Shown: positions 11,480-22,640 of the stretch, piece by piece
How the letters are laid out: each line of letters opens with the position of its first letter
Position numbering within the stretch: the stretch's first letter is position 1
DNA from: Phorcus lineatus
Taxonomy: Eukaryota > Mollusca > Gastropoda > Trochida > Trochidae
NCBI GenBank assembly: GCA_921293015.1
Contig: OV121093.1
Coordinates: 28,034,622-28,098,621 of the forward strand
Direction: 5' to 3'
DNA length: 64,000 bases
The notes under the pieces: generated by a model
What the model saw: only the letters and a program-made list of their open reading frames with translations
Databases searched by the model: none
Told to the model about the DNA's origin: nothing
Made by a program: the position numbers and the translations under genes

Positions 11480-12302
11480 TAAATTCTGAAACATTTTCTA
11501 TTCGGCAAAAAGTCACTTCTACAAGTATAAGAGACTATTGAAATTGTTCAATTACAAGTTTTTTTATCGATGAAGCTGTCTGAACAGAAAATAGAAGTAC
11601 TTTAAAAACTATATTTTCGAAATTTCCTCTCTGTATTACATCAATGATACAAAGGATTCAATAACCTCAGAACCTGAACAATTGTAAGTATTTATACAAC
11701 ATCAGTAGTTGATATAAAATTTTATAAAATAAAATTGTTTTGAGAACTGAAAAATGCATAAAAACAAAGTATTCTTGTGTTTGATTGTTCCCAACCACCA
11801 GTACAATATAACCGATAAAAAATATTAAATATAAAAGTGTAAGAAAGAAATAAACTATATACAAGCTTTAACTAACCACTAGTAATTTATAAAAATGTAA
11901 ACAGTACAAATGTATCAACACAAAAATGTCCAAAAACATAGGCAAATATTATTGCAATACATTTTACATACGTACAAATTTGGTCTCAAGTGTCTGTCTT
12001 TCATAGAATTCTCATTGAATTTTCTTAAGGACATTCCTTTATTAAACGCTAGCAAGACAAATTCTGTTCACATGTGATTATTGCACACATAAAGGACCAC
12101 CAGTCGTCATGATGGCTTCACTAAAAGTACGAGCTGTATTTCGTCATATTTTCAACTGCATCATCTATTATCTTAGATGGTGATTAATTATCTGAAAAGT
12201 TTTTAGAATGCAACAAAATGTTACAAACAGTTTTATTCTCCTTTGCAAAGTATATCATTACACGATTTCAGCAGTTTAGTGATTTATGGATATAAGTAGA
12301 AG

Positions 12303-12359
<57 letters not shown>

Positions 12360-12830
12360 GATTTAGGAGGATGATCACTTACGGATGTTACATTATGACC
12401 AATTTGTAATAACTTATGTACAGTTGCTCTCAATTCTCAGAAAATCAAGGATAAGAGTAGCGCAAACTTTCATGTGTTTTGCAATAAAGTAAAGCTTTCC
12501 CTTGAACTGTATAGTTTAATATAGATGCCCAATGCTTGCAGACAAAAAAAGATTAAATTAACCTTTTTGCTTATCCAACCCGACACAAAACCAACACCTA
12601 TCATGGCAATATTTTGGGATTGTGACAATACATTTTGTACATCTTATCTCATAATCAATTTTCCCCAAGTAAACTCTGTCACAGTTAAGTCATATTTCTC
12701 ATATAATCTTACATTATAATACATCAGTAAAAGTTTGCAATACAAAAAGCTTTCAATACCCTATCCAAGAGGACATGGACTTTCTTAAAGTAAGAAATTT
12801 ATGATTATAGCAGATTAGCGGGCCAGAAGT
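11480..12830. repeat. Tandem segmental duplication, copy B (empty Tc1 site)
   Basis: Aligned with copy A throughout. The sequence CCTCTCTGTATTACATCAATG near 11630-11650 is the uninterrupted equivalent of the two flanks of the Tc1 element. A candidate first exon like that of copy A lies at about 12040-12130. No coding sequence is recognised elsewhere. Confidence 0.85.
12306..12354. repeat. (AT)n microsatellite, copy B
   Basis: About 50 bp of nearly pure AT repeat at the position of a 20-bp tract in copy A, so it has lengthened or shortened since the duplication. Confidence 0.9.
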
Positions 12831-14025
12831 GTCCAGTCAGGAAAAATGTTTTCCTCACTCAAAGTCTAGCGCCATAAAGCTTCCGAATTAGAATACCCAT
12901 GCACATGTCAATAGACGTGCATTTTGTAAACGTTGTAAAGTTTTTGACAACTTTTTGCAAAGTCAAAAAACTCAATTGGGTCCATTTCTCTGTGTCCCAT
13001 GTTCGTTGTCATCAGTTGTCACTAGTATCCGAGTCTGAAACTCTGATGTCTGTCTTAAGATTGGCAAGCTAACTATCATCTGAGCTTAAGGCCATATCTG
13101 TGTCAATAGCAGAAAGTTAAAGTTTGATCAAGGCAGAGTGTACCAAAGCTAGATAAGGTACCAACATTTTGTCAAAGTTATTGCTATGGGCCCACATGAA
13201 GTCTTGGTAGCCTGATAATGGAGATTGGGGTGAAGTTGACAGATTGAAATATTTGCATAGTTTATCAACCGTCCTTGACGGTAGATTAAATTTACCACCT
13301 ATCAATAAAGGCATTCCTTTATGTTTATCCTTGAAACAAATTCTGAAATATCGAACACAGGAGCTTTTTACTTGTTCTACCCGAGAATGTATTGCATCCA
13401 AGCCAGGAAACACACAGTAATTCAGAGGTGGAGGTATTTTTCATTCTACCATAACTGTGCAAAATACCCAATTCTGATTGGCTGCTGTGAAAAATCAGAG
13501 GGTGTATACTCTGGTTATACAGTCTTCTGTTTACTTCATCTAACGCGCAAGAATTCACTAGTTGCCTAGAAACAATATTCTCTAAATACTCGTCTTCCGG
13601 ACAATTTTATAAAAGATAACATTATTGTGTTTAACATTGCACAATTAAATTAAATTCCAATTTAATAAACGTATGCAACTTCGTAACGCAGTCAAATACA
13701 GCGCAACCCCGACAGTTCATGAAGGCAGGCATTCAATAACATGGCGTTAGGGCTACAGTATAGGCTGGCGATGGTTTGAAACAGAGACGGAAAATATATC
13801 ACACCAAATTCATCAAAATTAAAATTGCCCTCACCTCATAACTTTATTCAAAACATCAATGCCATGCTACGCATTCGACTTTAAATTAAATTTAGAGCTA
13901 TTATAATTCCGTTATATGCCTCTGATTTCCAAACACAGTATGTTTATCTCCTAATTTTCATCTTACCAAGGCAAAGCCGATTCTTGAAACGATCTTTTGC
14001 TGAGTATTCATACTGCAATTGCTCA
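12831..14025. other. Unassigned stretch with weak minus-strand open frames
   Basis: The minus-strand frame at 13117-13413 (98 codons) was read and matched to nothing known. A second minus-strand stretch, about 13966-14080, reads EFEQLQYEYSAKDRFKN and stops at a GTAAGA that could be a donor. Neither can be joined into a gene. Confidence 0.3.
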
Positions 14026-14111
14026 AACTCTATGTCCGTTTCATCATAGATAAATTCAGCATGTTTGTTTCCAAAATAGTCATAATATTCGGATATAACC
14101 AAGGTCTCTTA

Positions 14112-14225
14112 TTATTGTCCTTGCCATGTTGTACCTTGAACGAGTTTTTGACGTTCAGCAGTCACAAAACTTTCAATAACTGCTCTCCTTTGTTGTTCAT
14201 TTTGCATCGTGTCTCTTTGTCCAGC
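14112..14225 (-). CDS. Candidate terminal exon, 37 codons, unknown protein (copy 1)
   Basis: The minus strand shows a polypyrimidine-AG acceptor (TTTTTTTCAG) directly before 14225. An open frame follows, reading AGQRDTMQNEQQRRAVIESF and continuing to WQGQ, then TAATAA. The copy at 17884-17997 is intact and differs by two amino-acid changes (V to A and E to K). The charged, Gln-rich sequence is not recognised. Exons to join it to were not identified, so it may be host or transposon sequence. Confidence 0.3.
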   Translation of the reverse strand, partial: AGQRDTMQNEQQRRAVIESFVTAERQKLVQGTTWQGQ

Positions 14226-15819
14226 CTGAAAAAAATATCTAAGAAATGAAATCTGTGTATCAAAGCTGGTGATATACTTAATTCTTTCTGTAGAATAAAT
14301 AGATGAAAGAAGTATCCATGTCATACTATGTTTCGATTAAGTTAATCATTAATTTTTACGACACAACTTATGAAATATCAGAAACAAGCAAACAAATGCG
14401 AGGGAGATCCTGAGGTTAAGGTAAACATTTGGTTCATGAAGTACATTGTAAGGGGCCCTATGGTCACAAAATATGTAATCACTAATCCCATTAATCAAGG
14501 ATTCGATATTGATTTCAGGTTTCGAGAGACGAAGAAGAAAGTAAGTTTATGGGGCCTGGCCCCTGTAACTTTTATGAGCTTCATAAGGCTAATTTAATTT
14601 ATATAGTGTAACCCGATCATCTAAAACTCTGTGCACAAGATTTAAACTTTCAAGATCTTTGTTTTCTAGACATGACACCTTTAGTACACCATCAGGTTAC
14701 TGTGCAAATATGTAAATTGTAATCCCAAATAGGCAAATAATCTGTACATATGATTTTAGCTTTCTAGTGGGCCTTCTAGTCGACCATGGGTTTGTCCAAA
14801 TATCACAGATCCAGTTAACCTCTCGAAAAGTCTACATATCCATCTGGGGCAGGACAACCCGAAGCTCCAATTATATCTGATGTGTTGGAAATGTCCCTGT
14901 GACCACTGGCAACACGAAACATAATAGAAAATTATTTTACGTATATAAAGCAAAGACAACACACTGCCAAGCAGCTTCAAACCAATAAAGACATTCTTAT
15001 ACATACATTTGTTTGTGCATGTAGATATTAAGTAAATACCTTTAGCTTATCGTCGCTCAGGTACGGTGTGAGGTCTTCTGAAACAAATATTCAACATAAT
15101 TTGAAAATAACAGGGCCCCAAACACTGGCGGTTACCATAGTGCCAAGGGACGGTAACTCTAATATCACCACTTATCAATCTAGCATAGCCACATGTGATA
15201 TTTGGAGGTGGATAGCCCTAACCCAACAAGGATCCTCTTAAAAACATATTGCATAAAACAGACCAAATTTATATGTATTAACATAACATTACTTTATTTT
15301 CATGAGTTCACATGTACCAATTCCATAGACTTTACCTGTAGCTCGTACTCATCTCAAGTTTAACCTTATATAAAATATATTTCATTATAAGCCTCACTAG
15401 ACATTTAAGATAGCCTAATTCAAAGGTAGGGGCAATTAAGTGTATTATCACCATTGGATAGTTTGTGTTTTTCAAGTATTTCCCAAGTCGGGAGTTCAGC
15501 CATGTCGGCTTGCGTTACTTATTACTATTCTAGCCATGTTGGATTCACCATAAGATTCATGGACTGTGAAACATAAGACTTTCTGATAGTTGCTTCTGTG
15601 GTGTGATAGTTTGATAGGCTGGCAATCTTAATCTTTATTTACACGATTTTGAAAATTCTTTTATTTGTTGTGTCCTACCCATCTGTCTGGTTTGCCACTC
15701 ATAACAAGATATAACTAGGAAAAAGATATTCCCAAACAGGAGAGGTCAACCAACCAGGTGACTACCGCTTGGAACACAACAACAATGCTTGGAACACAAC
15801 AACAACGTAAAGATATTTA

Positions 15820-16363
15820 ATGAGTTGGGTATTATTATCAAATCTAAATCAGTTTGAAGAGAAGCCGAGCGCGCTTGCTAGAGTGCTTGTTGAGTTGATA
15901 ATGCCTGATAAATGTGCTCTGTCGGCGCAAAATAGATGCAGAGAAGATCTCTTCAATGGACAGGGCCTTGGGGGTTTCTTGCCTTTTATGGACATATCTC
16001 ATTTAGATTGACTGTCATCTTGATATCGTCTTGCACACATGGGATACCGCCACATGGCACTAGAGTGGTAGAAAAGGGATTGAGTTTCCCTCGATTCTGA
16101 CACCAGCCCATCTATTCTAATACTCAATGTTTGTAGAATCCCTCCTTGAAGACAGTACTGTATCTGCAATTCGTATAGGAATACCGCTCTCCTAGAAGCT
16201 TTTCCAGACAGAGGCTGGGTCACCCATGGATTCCTGGGATTCTGGTGTGGTGAGAAGATCCGGCATCACTGGTTATGATACAAGAGGCAAATCGGCAAAC
16301 CTGAGCAAAGATGGAAATCAGCTCTGTGCCGACGACATGGGCGTCATCAGTACTAGAGTAGAT
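15820..16363 (-). pseudogene. DIRS-like element 3' fragment, copy 1
   Basis: This is the part of the 2.3 kb duplication that, in the other copy, lies directly downstream of DIRS RNase H sequence. Broken frames such as SIRIDGLVSESRETQSLF (minus) recur in both copies. Beyond 16363 the homology stops. Confidence 0.4.
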
Positions 16364-16439
16364 ATAAAATTGGGGGTTCTGGACCACGAGAAATGTTTAA
16401 TGTATTGCTAACGTATGAAATACAATAAAAACCTCCTTT

Positions 16440-17440
16440 TTAGACACACGTATTTATACGTCCTTTGGCATCTACTAATAATTGTGGTGGTAGAACAGTA
16501 TCCGATGGCACTATTAATAACTCTGCTTTAACAAAGCCTCTCCCAGGTCCATCTTGTAAGTAATAAAGTGGTCTTTAACCTTTTTTAGAAATATATCAGC
16601 TACTTTTATACATTTTAAGAGACCATATAGGATCTGTTGCTCTAAATCTTTGGTCACCCTCGAGTTCACTCGGTTGAAATATATATTTTATGTTAACTGT
16701 ATCGGGTAAGATTTTTTCATCTCTTAATAAAGGTGCAGAAGATTTAGCCACAACTGATTTCAATTTAATATCTTTTATAGGTTTCTTATTTATAAGTCGA
16801 GTCTCTTCATTATTTATTGCCGATATAACCTCAGGCAATCTGGTTACCCACTTGGTAGACCTTGTCTTTTGATTCTTTAATTCCTGAGCATACTGATATC
16901 AGAATAAGCGTTCGGATAGTGTCTTATTAAATCTCTCTTCGAGGGCTTGACTTCTGTGTGCTTCTTTTTCACCTCTTCTAATTCTAACGTCATGTTTTGA
17001 TAAAAGTTGGGTTACATCTCCCATAAACTCACGTCCAGGATCTACTTGAAATATACTCGGCCAGTTCAAAGGACTTCTATATATTTTCTCTAAAGCTTTA
17101 GCTACTTCTGTGAAGTTCTTAGTATTTAATGCCTCTGCTTCCTTATATCGACTGGCAATGTCTATCACAGTTAACGCATACATATAAGTCTTTCTTTTTA
17201 CTCGGTTGTGAGGTAGGAATAGTAGGTCTGCTTGATGAACTTCATTTGGTACGCATATATCAAATTTTTGCCTTGGTACGTATTTAGGCGGAGGTAAATA
17301 TATTTGCCAAATGGCTTGTTTCATTAACCAATTCTTTGCTTCTACCTTAGTGACCTTTGCAGCCTTGGCGAGTTTATCTACAGCTGCTAGGCCTTTCCAA
17401 TATCCCTTGGGACTATAATTAATCTTTTCTATGCACAAAT
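16440..17440 (-). pseudogene. rve-type (retroviral-like) integrase relic
   Basis: The minus-strand frame 16899-17438 reads GYWKGLAAVDKLAKAAKV, then VHQADLLFLPH (first catalytic Asp), ALTVIDIASRYKEAE, QVDPGREFMGDV (second Asp) and ALEERFNKTLSERLF (Glu). A frame change near 16870 leads to 16596-16838 (LPEVISAINNEETRLINK and then ATDPIWSLKMY). Another near 16600 leads to a C-terminal part (YYLQDGPGRGFVKAELL) that ends near 16445. This D,D,E core is the integrase fold shared by LTR retroelements, Ginger and Polinton/Maverick elements. No reverse transcriptase, H2C2 finger or LTR is attached, so the family is unresolved. Confidence 0.75.
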
Positions 17441-17783
17441 AGCAACATCAGAAAAAGAGCACCAACGTAACATAGTATTTGTGACACACGTTTAGAAACC
17501 GTTCTGAAATACACCCTATTGACGTATGTTAGTAACTATCTAAACACTAGAATGTTTCCATGTAAATCTGCATGGCGTAAAATAGCTGTCAATTGTATTA
17601 ATGAAGCTGAAAATGAAATATGGGCTACTCAAGACAGAGTGAGACATAGAATAATTATGTTCATATACCGCCTCAATCATATTACTTTTGGTATTCACAG
17701 ACGTTACAATCTGATGTATATTTATACTATCATGTAGAGACCGATAATGAATTACCAACTGACATGATATTTCAATAACCAGT
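17432..17783. repeat. 352-bp dispersed segment, copy 1
   Basis: Nearly identical to 22291-22640. The plus-strand frame reads YVSNYLNTRMFPCKSAWRK, but a 5-bp insertion after RVRH shifts the frame relative to the other copy. It begins exactly where the integrase frame begins on the opposite strand. Confidence 0.8.
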
Positions 17784-17796
17784 AAGTGATTCTATG

Positions 17797-20035
17797 AACT
17801 CTATGTCCGTTTCATCATAGATAAATCCAGAATGTTTGTTTTAAAAAAAACTCATAATATTCCGATATAACCAAGGTCTCTTATTATTGTCCTTGCCATG
17901 TTGTACCTTGAACGAGTTTTTGACGTTTAGCAGTCACAAAACTTTCAATAGCTGCTCTCCTTTGTTGTTCATTTTGCATCGTGTCTCTTTGTCCAGCCTG
18001 AAAAAAATATCTAAGAAATGAAATCTGTGTATCAAAGCTGGTGATATACTTAATTCTTAATTTCTGTAGAATAAATAGATGAAAGAAGTATCCATGTCAT
18101 ACTATGTGTCTGATAAGTTAATCATTACTTTTTACGACACAGGTTATGAAATATCAGAAACATGCAATCAAAAGCGAGGGAGATCCTGAGGTTAAGGTAA
18201 ACATTTGGTTCATGAAGTACATTGTAAGGGGCCCTATGGTCACAAAATATGTAATCACTAATCCCATTAATCAAGGATTCGATATTGATTTCAGGTTTCG
18301 AGAGACGAAGAAGAAAGTAAGTTTATGGGGCCTGGCCCCTGTAACTTTTATGAGCTTCATAAGGCTAATCTAATTTATATAGTGTAACCTGATCATCTAA
18401 AACTCTGTGCACAAGATTTAAACTTTCAAGGTCTTTGTTTTCTAGACATGACACCTTAGTACACCATTCAGTTCACTGTGTTAGCAAATATGTCAATTGT
18501 AATCCCAAGTAGGCAAAAGGTCTGTACATATGATTTTAGCTTTCTAATTGGCCTTCTAGTCGACCATGGATTTGTCCAAATATCACAGATCCAGTTAACC
18601 TCTCGAAAAGTCTACATATCCATCTGGGGCAAGACAACCCGAAGCTTCAATTATATCTGATGTGTTGGAAATGTCCCTGTGACCACTGGCAACACGAAAC
18701 ATAATATAAAAGTATTTTACATATATAAAGCAAAGACAACACACTGCCAAGCAGCTTCAAACCAATAAAGACATTCTTATACATACATTTGTTTGTGCAT
18801 GTAGATATTAAGTAAATACCTTTAGCTTATCGTCGCTCAGGTACGGTGTGAGGTCTTCTGAAACAAATAACATAATTTGAAAATAACAGGGCCCCAAACA
18901 CTGGCGGTTACCATAGTGCCAAGAGACGGTAACTCTAATATCACCACTTATCAATCTAGCATAGCCACATGGGATATTTGGAGGTGGATAGCCGTAACCC
19001 AACAAGGATCCTCTTAAAAACATATTGCATAAAACAGACCAAATTTATATGTATTAACATAACATTACTTTATTTTCATGAGTTCACATGTACCAATTCC
19101 ATAGACTTTACATGTAGCTCGTACTCATCTCAAGTTTAACCTTATATAAAATATATTTCATTATAAGCCTCACTAGACATTTAAGATAGCCTAATTCAAA
19201 GGTAGGGGCAATTAAGTGTATTATCACCATTGGATAGTTTGTGTTTTTCAAGTATTTCCCAAGTCGGGAGTTCAGCCATGTCGGCTTGCGTTACCTATTA
19301 CTATTCTAGCCATGTTGGATTCACCATAAGATTCATGGACTGTGAAACATAAGACTTTCTGATAGTTGCTTCTGTGGTGTGATAGTTTGATAGGCTGGCA
19401 ATCTTAATCTTTATTTACACGATTTTAAAAATTATTTTATTTGTTGTGTCCTACCCATCTGTCTGGTTCGCCACTCGTAACAAGATATAACTAGGAAAAA
19501 GATATTCCCAAACAGGAGAGGTCAACCAACCAGGTGACTACCGCTTGGAACACAACAACAATGCTTGGAACACAACAACAACGTAAAGATATTTGATGAG
19601 TTGGGTAATATTATCCTGTCAAACATGTATAATACATAGCAATCAGAAAGCTAAATCAGTTTGAAGAGAAGCCGAGCGTGTTTGCTAGAGTGCTTGTTGA
19701 GTTGATAATGCCTGATAAATGTGCTCTGTCAAAATATGTGCAGAAAATATCTCTTCAATGGACAGGGCCTTGCCATTTATGGACATATCCCATTTAGATT
19801 GATTGTCATTTTGATATCGTCTTGCACACAAGAGATCCTGCCACATGCCACTAGAGTGGTAGAAAAGGGATCGAGTTTCCCTCGATTCCGACACCAGCCC
19901 ATCTATTCTAATACTCAATGTTTGTAGAATACCTACTTGAAGACAGTACTGTATCCGCAATTCGTGTAGGAATACCGCTCTCCTGGAAGCTGAAATCAGC
20001 TCTGTGCCGTCGACATGGGCGTCATCAGTACTAGA
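17797..20035. repeat. 2.3 kb segmental duplication, copy 2
   Basis: Second copy of 14026-16363, in the same orientation. Here the right end continues without a break into the DIRS-like RNase H and RT relic up to about 21110. Copy 2 may therefore be closer to the source arrangement. Confidence 0.85.
17884..17997 (-). CDS. Candidate terminal exon, 37 codons, unknown protein (copy 2)
   Basis: Same acceptor, length and TAATAA terminus as 14112-14225. Two codons are altered. See that entry for the reasoning. Confidence 0.3.
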   Translation of the reverse strand, partial: AGQRDTMQNEQQRRAAIESFVTAKRQKLVQGTTWQGQ

Positions 20036-21110
20036 AATCTTGGTAGTTGGCTGCCGACTTGCGACAAAACCATGGAGATCAAGGGCATCTGTGGGAACAG
20101 CACCCCGATGGTCCAATCTATCGTGAAGGCATCAGCTGCCAGAGCTAACGGATCTTGAATCCTAGCGCAGTACACCAGTGTCTGTTTAGTCACCGTGGAT
20201 GCAAACAGGTCCACCTAGAACAACCCGTTGGAATTGGAGATAGTGCCGATTATACCCTGATGGAGCATCCACTACTAAATAGCAAGATAGCAGCATGACA
20301 ATGCATCTGCTTGGATATTGTCCACGAACGGGAAATACACTGGCATCACCTGTATGCACCTGTAATCTTCCCCCAAGAGAATATAGGTCATGCCCCTGAG
20401 TATAGGTCATGGCAGTCTGGTTGTCCATCTCTAGACCAATCGCCTGACCAAGAAGTTTGGGAAGGAACAAACAAAGTTCTGATTAACCAGTTGTCTAGGT
20501 ACAGGTGACAGCACCTTCCTACAACCTTGTAACCTTAGCGGAAATCAGTATCAGCTTGGTGAACACCCTCCATGAAGGGGATGACATGAAATTTGTAACA
20601 TATCCTATCGAATGCAAACCATAGCAATTGCTTGAACTGGGGAAGCATTGGAACATGGCGGCATGTCCAATCCCTTGACGTGGACATAACCCAGGGATTG
20701 ACTCTTTCCCATTTTCCAACAGGAACAAGGACCGGGTCTCTTTGAGGAATTGGTCGCAACCCACATTCAATGTGGGCAGGTAAAGGACCAGGGAAGTTGT
20801 GTAGGGTTGCTACCAGAGGCACGGTAGGAACACGGCCCTGAAGCACCAACCGCCTTAACTTGGATCCTGGACGAGGCTTTGGTTATTGCCAACGTTGGCA
20901 TAAGCTACGGTACCAATGGCATTTTGGCATCAGGGCAAGATGGAGTGGCCAAAACCTGGAACTTCTTGTAGAGCTCCAACATCAGTTCCCCCATCAAGCC
21001 CTTCTTCTGCCCATTGATGATGGGATTTTTGGAATCTAATGAGGCTGTTAGTGGTCTTACCCTAGCAGAAGCCAGCCGGACCCACGAGTCCGAGTCGACA
21101 CTCAAATGCT
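19690..21110 (-). pseudogene. DIRS-like retrotransposon relic (RT and RNase H)
   Basis: Read on the minus strand from high to low coordinate: RT-like sequence around 20535-20850 (LPQFKQLLWFAFDR then CYKFHVIPF), then RNase H and post-RNase H sequence at 20000-20470. That part contains NIQADALSC (like ADALSR), WMLHQGI, VDLFASTVTKQT and AADAFTIDW. This order and these motifs are typical of DIRS-type tyrosine-recombinase retroelements. Frames change repeatedly and stops interrupt it. No recombinase domain was recognised. Confidence 0.6.
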
Positions 21111-22215
21111 TTACCTTTACCCCCTTTGTCTCTTATGTTTTGAGGACGGGGTGCAGGCTCTAATATCATCCCCTGACTCCATAATGCGTCGGAGATAAGC
21201 TACGTTGAAGGACCATGTCGCCGGATTCGTTTGGATAAACTGGTGCTAAACTGGTGCTTCAATCATACAATCGTGCATGTAGACTTATATGTAACCATTG
21301 TGGGAAATGTGGCTACACTAAGAAAGATAGCCAGGATGGGTAAGCTGAAGCTAGCAAGTTTTAAGTTATTAGTTATTCGCTATTCAAATAATGAATAACT
21401 AACTGGCAGTTTTGAATAACGAATAACTCTGGTTAGTTATTCCATATTCAAATAATGAATAACTAACTAGCTTATTATTCTGGGGTTTTTTCAAAAAGGC
21501 ACAAATGATTCATATCTTGGTTCATTTGTGTAGATGAATGTTAAGCATTGGTAACTTCAAGATTTAAGAGAGGGGTCGGACATATATCACAGTTTTCTCA
21601 CTTCCAAAAAGGATTACCAGCTACTTGTAGAGAAACAACTTTTACCACCAGCCGACTCCTCCAAAACATGCTTCCCTAAACAACGTCCATCTCAAACCAA
21701 AATATGTAACATTTAATCCCATTTCATGCAATGTCTACAATGAACATGAACATATGTAGAAAGTACGTGTAATGAAAAACTAAATGGCAGTTTTGAATAA
21801 CGAATAACTAATAACTAACCAACAAATAACTTAGTGGTTAGTTATTTGATATTGACATAATGAACTGGCAGTCTTGAATACCGAATAACGAACTGGTTAC
21901 TTATTCAATATTCAAATATTGAATAACTTGCTAACTGTTTTGAATAACAAAGTTAGTTATTCGTTATTCGAATATTGAATAACTAGCTGGTTAGTTATTC
22001 GTGTTATGAATTGGTAACTTGTGACATTTCCCTATTTAAATTGTACACTTTGAAGATGAGCATGCATAGCTTTTCCATGGAGGGTCAGTTCGGACATAGA
22101 CCACACTAACGACAAGTACTCCAACTGACCCGTTGTGAAGCAACTTTTTTGTTTTCCAGATTCCACATTATGAAACACGCCAGTTGAACCAACGTTCCCA
22201 TGTCATTGCAAGCAT

Positions 22216-22593
22216 GTGTATATGTATATTTATATGGATACATATGAATTTATATTTTTAAATGTTTCATTTTTTGGTAGACTTATGATGTGCACAAATA
22301 GCAACATTAAAATTGGAGCACCACCGTCACATAGTATTTGTGACACACTTTTAGAAACCGTTCGGAAATACACCCTATTGACGTATGTTAGTAACTATCT
22401 AAACACTAGAATGTTTCCATGTAAATCTGCATGGCGTAAACTAGCTGTCAATTGTATTAATGAAGCTGAAAATGTAGTATTGGCTACTCAAGACAGAGTG
22501 AGACATAATTATGTTCATATACCGCCTCAATCACACTACTTTTGGTATTCACAGACGTTACAATCTAATATATATATATATATTATCATGTAG
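22216..22593 (+). CDS. Unrecognised 125-codon open frame inside the palindromic element
   Basis: The frame runs from ATG 22216. The 3' two thirds (from 22291) are the 352-bp segment shared with 17432-17783. Both copies keep YVSNYLNTRMFPCKSAWRK and CINEAEN, while only this one continues into YVHIPPQSHYFWYSQ. That sequence looks protein-like but is not recognised, and the last codons are microsatellite-derived. It is most likely a captured fragment of another element. Confidence 0.3.
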   Translation: MYMYIYMDTYEFIFLNVSFFGRLMMCTNSNIKIGAPPSHSICDTLLETVRKYTLLTYVSNYLNTRMFPCKSAWRKLAVNCINEAENVVLATQDRVRHNYVHIPPQSHYFWYSQTLQSNIYIYIIM

Positions 22594-22640
22594 AGTATCG
22601 ATAATGAATTACTAACTGACATGATATTTCAATAACCAGT
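22291..22640. repeat. 352-bp dispersed segment, copy 2
   Basis: Homologous to 17432-17783 from TGCACAAATAGCAACAT to TTTCAATAACCAGT. Here it sits in the centre of the palindromic element. Confidence 0.8.

Larger units (their letters stand above)
14026..16363. repeat. 2.3 kb segmental duplication, copy 1
   Basis: Aligns with 17797-20035 over nearly its whole length at very high identity (a few differences per hundred bases by eye). Copy 2 lacks about 115 bp near its right end and has small indels. Both contain a 22-bp direct repeat built on GCTTGGAACACAACAACAA. The right end belongs to the minus-strand DIRS-like relic. Confidence 0.85.

Noticed and set aside
13117..13569. Overlapping open frames on both strands
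   Set aside because: No recognisable domain, no duplicated copy and no splice context; kept only as an unassigned stretch.
14370..18373. Two nearly identical 75-codon plus-strand frames (14370-14597 and 18146-18373)
   Set aside because: Identity follows from the recent DNA duplication. The sequence has no family motif, and the neighbouring non-coding DNA is equally conserved.
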